From Candidatus Bathyarchaeota archaeon (GTDB lineage: Archaea; Thermoproteota; Bathyarchaeia; 40CM-2-53-6; RBG-13-38-9), in NCBI GenBank assembly GCA_026394315.1, contig JAPKYM010000240.1:1-7289 (forward strand): a stretch of 7,289 bases of DNA, in the 5' to 3' direction. How positions within the stretch are numbered: the first letter of the stretch is position 1; each line of letters opens with the position of its first letter. Of this stretch, positions 5,253-7,289 are shown piece after piece. A program made the position numbers and the translations under genes. A model generated the notes under the pieces. It searched no databases and was not told where the DNA came from. It saw only the letters and a program-made list of their open reading frames with translations.

Positions 5253-6905
5253 ATGTCTCAACCCAGCCTTGAGGCCCAAGTTGAAGCTCTTCCTGAGAAG
5301 ACTGGAGTATACGTGATGAAAGGCGAAGAAGTGCTCTATGTTGGAAAAGCCTCAAACCTTAAGGAGAGAGTGAAGAACCATTTCCAGGCAGCCAAGACCA
5401 ACCTACGAGAATCCCTGATCGTCAATGGCACAAACAAGATCGACTACATTATAACGACCTCAGATGTTGAGGCGCTTGTTGAGGAGAACATCCTAATCAA
5501 ACAATACCGGCCAAAGTACAACATCCGACTTAAAGACGACAAGACGTATCCCTACCTTAAGCTTAGCTTGGAGGAGGAATACCCAACTCTTTCGATCGTA
5601 CGCCGACCTAGGAGAGATAACAACAGATACTACGGTCCCTATGCCGACGTTGCTGCCATGCGACAATCCCTCACCGCATTAAGAAGGCTCTTTCCTCTTC
5701 GAGCGTGCAAATATGATCTAAAGAAGCCTAGAAAAAGACCGTGCACATACTATCAGATGGGCCTATGCAGCGGAATATGCGCGGGGATGATATCGAAAGA
5801 AGAATACAATGAGCGAGTCAAGGCACTTCTTCTTGTTCTGGAAGGGAAGACTGAGCTTGTGATAGAGAAGCTACGCAAGCAGATGGTGGAAGCATCAACA
5901 AGCCAAGAATACGAAAAGGCCGCTCGTATAAGAGATCAAATAGAGGCTCTAGAGAAGACCCTAGCGAAGATAACTGTTGTATTCTCCAAACCAGTCGATC
6001 TTGATGTCTTGGGGCTTGCAAAGACCCAGTCTGAAGCCTGTGTTCAGGTTCTGCAGGTCAAAGGAGGCAAATTGATTTCATCAGAGTCCTACGAGCTTAA
6101 CGCATCAGACGCTGAAGATAACGAGATAATGGAGTCCTTCATCAAGCAGTACTACTCGAGAAGGATTTTCTCTCCGCCAGAGATATTAGTCTCAACAAAA
6201 CTAGGTGGCGCATCAATAATTCAAGAGTGGATGCAGGAGAAGTTCGGCTCGAAGACAGCCATACTGCGTCGTGTTAGATGTCAGAAGCATCGCCTTCTCA
6301 CGATGGCTGTTGAGAATGCCAAGTCTCATCTTGAAGAATTGGTTGGAAAAAGACAGCGAGCCCTGAGAGGCCTCCAAGAACTGCAGGGGGCTTTGCATTT
6401 GCTGGATCTCCCGGAATTGATCGAGTGTTTTGACGTCTCAACACTGACTGGAAGAAGCTCCGTCGGATCGATGGTAACCTTCCGGAATGGTGAGTCTCTG
6501 AAGAGTCGTTATAGAAGGTACAAGATAAGAACAGTAGTCGGCCAAGATGACCCCCGGATGATCGGTGAGCTCGTTCAAAGAAGATACCAGCGACTATTGA
6601 CAGAGAAATCCCAATTACCAGACTTGGTGATTGTAGACGGTGGATCAACCCAATTGATTTCAGCGGAGAGATCTCTCCGAAATTTAGGTCTCGAACTTCC
6701 AGTAATTGGGTTGGCAAAAAGATACGAACAGATATACGTTCCTGCAAGGACGGAGCCGATCGAGCTTCAGAAGAATTCAGAAGGACTCTACCTTATCCAG
6801 CGAATAAGAGACGAAGCCCACAGGTTCGCAATAGCGTATCATAGGAAACTCCGAAGCAAGGCGCAAACTTCACTTGGTAACGATCAGGACTCAGCTCAGA
6901 GCTAG
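5253..6905 (+). CDS. uvrC: UvrC excinuclease subunit, without C-terminal HhH domain
   Basis: UvrC makes the dual incisions in nucleotide excision repair with UvrA and UvrB. Positions here count from an upstream TTG at 5238; subtract 5 for the preferred ATG 5253. The GIY-YIG nuclease (~20-100) shows GVYVM, LYVGKA, Arg44 and the catalytic Glu83 in EENILIKQYRPKYNI. A cysteine set C157, C169, C177, C181 (spacing 11-7-3) equals the [4Fe-4S] ligand spacing known in E. coli UvrC. The UVR coiled hairpin that contacts UvrB is at ~206-241. The RNase H-like 5' nuclease has CFDVSTLTG (Asp399), VIVDGG (Asp467) and RIRDEAHRFA (His528). The protein ends 27 residues after this His, so the usual C-terminal tandem helix-hairpin-helix domain is missing. 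The sequence after the stop does not encode one in any forward frame that I checked, so this is not a simple frameshift. No uvrA or uvrB is in the window. Confidence 0.96.
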   Translation: MSQPSLEAQVEALPEKTGVYVMKGEEVLYVGKASNLKERVKNHFQAAKTNLRESLIVNGTNKIDYIITTSDVEALVEENILIKQYRPKYNIRLKDDKTYPYLKLSLEEEYPTLSIVRRPRRDNNRYYGPYADVAAMRQSLTALRRLFPLRACKYDLKKPRKRPCTYYQMGLCSGICAGMISKEEYNERVKALLLVLEGKTELVIEKLRKQMVEASTSQEYEKAARIRDQIEALEKTLAKITVVFSKPVDLDVLGLAKTQSEACVQVLQVKGGKLISSESYELNASDAEDNEIMESFIKQYYSRRIFSPPEILVSTKLGGASIIQEWMQEKFGSKTAILRRVRCQKHRLLTMAVENAKSHLEELVGKRQRALRGLQELQGALHLLDLPELIECFDVSTLTGRSSVGSMVTFRNGESLKSRYRRYKIRTVVGQDDPRMIGELVQRRYQRLLTEKSQLPDLVIVDGGSTQLISAERSLRNLGLELPVIGLAKRYEQIYVPARTEPIELQKNSEGLYLIQRIRDEAHRFAIAYHRKLRSKAQTSLGNDQDSAQS

Positions 6906-6922
6906 TTGTTCGTCACACTTTT

Positions 6923-6942
6923 AGGATGTTCAGAAACATCTT
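6923..6942 (+). terminator. Small hairpin downstream of uvrC
   Basis: GATGTT (6925-6930) pairs with AACATC (6935-6940) around CAGA, extendable by a wobble and an A-T pair to 6923/6942. A T-rich patch (6976-6987, CTTATTATTTTC) lies further on. Archaeal termination depends mainly on T tracts, so the patch may be the better signal. The rest of the 133-bp gap to the next gene shows only its promoter and palindrome. Confidence 0.3.
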
Positions 6943-7007
6943 CCTATTCTCTCGTGAGACTGAGGATTCTTGGGTCTTATTATTTTCTGTGAGATCAGCT
7001 AGTTCAG

Positions 7008-7015
7008 TTTAAATA
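7008..7015 (+). promoter_or_regulatory. Archaeal TATA box (box A) for the binding-protein gene
   Basis: TTTAAATA is a near-consensus archaeal box A. Its centre lies about 28 bases before ATG 7039, so transcription should start close to the ATG, giving a leaderless or nearly leaderless mRNA. This agrees with the lack of a Shine-Dalgarno site there. It is the best promoter in the window. Confidence 0.7.
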
Positions 7016-7018
7016 GAG

Positions 7019-7041
7019 CATGGATGGAGTATCCATCCATG
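7019..7041 (+). promoter_or_regulatory. Perfect palindrome at the promoter/start codon, likely operator
   Basis: CATGGATGGA (7019-7028) and its exact reverse complement TCCATCCATG (7032-7041) flank a GTA spacer. The palindrome begins three bases after the TATA box and ends with the start codon, so it covers the expected transcription start. A dimeric repressor bound here would block polymerase; control by a metal- or cofactor-sensing repressor would suit the downstream uptake gene. The regulator is not in the window. Confidence 0.65.
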
Positions 7042-7289
7042 TTTGGCTACAAGTCCGCACCGGCAATTCTTACCATCTTGCTAATATCATTTCTAATCTC
7101 AACAACACGTGCTGAGACCGGGTTTCCGTTAACTGTGACCGATGACTTCGGAAGAAACGTCACTATAAGCGCACCTCCTACGCGAATAGTCTCCACAGCT
7201 CCCAGTAACACAGAGATTCTTTTCGCTTTGGGGCTTGGAGACAGGGTTGTAGGAGTGACCAAGTATTGTGATTGGCCACCACTTGTTCT
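7039..7289 (+). CDS. ABC transporter substrate-binding protein, BtuF/FepB type (3'-truncated by window edge)
   Basis: The frame from ATG 7039 is open to the window end (83 codons plus two bases). Residues 1-25 form a signal peptide: a short basic start (Lys5), a hydrophobic core (~8-20) and a likely cleavage after STTRA, with no lipobox cysteine. The mature part begins with VTDDFGRNVTI (33-43) and PTRIVSTAPSNTEILFALGLGDRVVGV, then TKYCDWP, the signature start of the periplasmic-binding domain of cobalamin (BtuF) and ferric-siderophore/heme binders. It would capture the ligand outside the membrane and deliver it to a BtuCD/FecCD-type permease, expected downstream but not visible. In archaea such proteins are often anchored by a C-terminal helix, also outside the window. 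The exact ligand cannot be told from this part. A strong TATA box and a palindrome precede it. Confidence 0.9.
   Translation, partial: MFGYKSAPAILTILLISFLISTTRAETGFPLTVTDDFGRNVTISAPPTRIVSTAPSNTEILFALGLGDRVVGVTKYCDWPPLV

Noticed and set aside
6298..6747. Antisense open frame of 149 codons within uvrC
   Set aside because: It is opposite the conserved UvrC RNase H-like domain, has no motifs and no promoter.
6900..7004. AGCTAGTT occurring twice (6900-6907 and 6997-7004)
   Set aside because: An 8-mer repeated once over ~100 bases, with the first copy overlapping the uvrC stop, is within chance and has no structure around it.
7047..7262. Antisense frame near the window end
   Set aside because: The + strand here encodes a signal peptide and the BtuF-type binding-domain signature, so the minus frame is a shadow.
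1..7289. CRISPR array, tRNA or rRNA gene
   Set aside because: No regularly spaced repeats, cloverleaf or rRNA-like segment was found on either strand.

Overview
The window looks like a chromosomal segment of an archaeon, most plausibly an uncultured Thermoproteota-type lineage such as Bathyarchaeia; that placement is an inference. The signs are a box A/TATA element (TTTAAATA at 7008-7015) just upstream of a nearly leaderless gene, few convincing Shine-Dalgarno sites, arginine codons dominated by AGA/AGG, a TnpB of archaeal style, and gene families common in archaea (solo B3/B4 domain protein, DUF420-like membrane protein). Base composition is near 50 % GC with no obvious island-like shift. 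All real genes lie on the + strand.

Layout. 1-298 is the right end of an IS200/IS605-type element: the last ~93 codons of tnpB (zinc ribbon and RuvC-III aspartate intact), ending inside a 9-bp terminal hairpin. Immediately after it is a P-loop kinase-like gene of the HPr kinase/PEP carboxykinase superfamily (315-1328). A 100-bp gap carries short direct repeats and a 17-codon leader ORF whose stop overlaps the start of a P1B-type metal-exporting ATPase (1429-3369). The ATPase stop overlaps by one base the start of a solo B3/B4 tRNA-binding domain protein (3369-4076). A four-helix DUF420-like membrane protein (4123-4557), an isochorismatase-family hydrolase (4639-5178) and the excision-repair nuclease UvrC (5253-6905) follow with gaps of 46-81 bp. 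After a 133-bp intergenic region the window ends inside a secreted substrate-binding protein of the BtuF/FepB (cobalamin or ferric-siderophore) type, 7039-7289.

How they fit together. The ATPase and B3/B4 gene are the only pair tightly coupled by sequence. The ATPase should export a soft divalent metal (Zn/Cd/Pb class) and the partial gene at the end should begin an uptake system for a metal chelate, so metal homeostasis is present at both ends, but nothing shows the two are co-regulated. UvrC and the hydrolase are housekeeping or stand-alone functions. No complete new multi-gene system is evident. The most notable items are a perfect 10-bp-arm palindrome between the TATA box and start codon of the binding-protein gene, an ATPase whose metal-site motif reads CPS instead of CPC, an HprK/PEPCK-like kinase of unknown substrate beside an IS end, and a UvrC with complete iron-sulfur ligands but no C-terminal helix-hairpin-helix domain.
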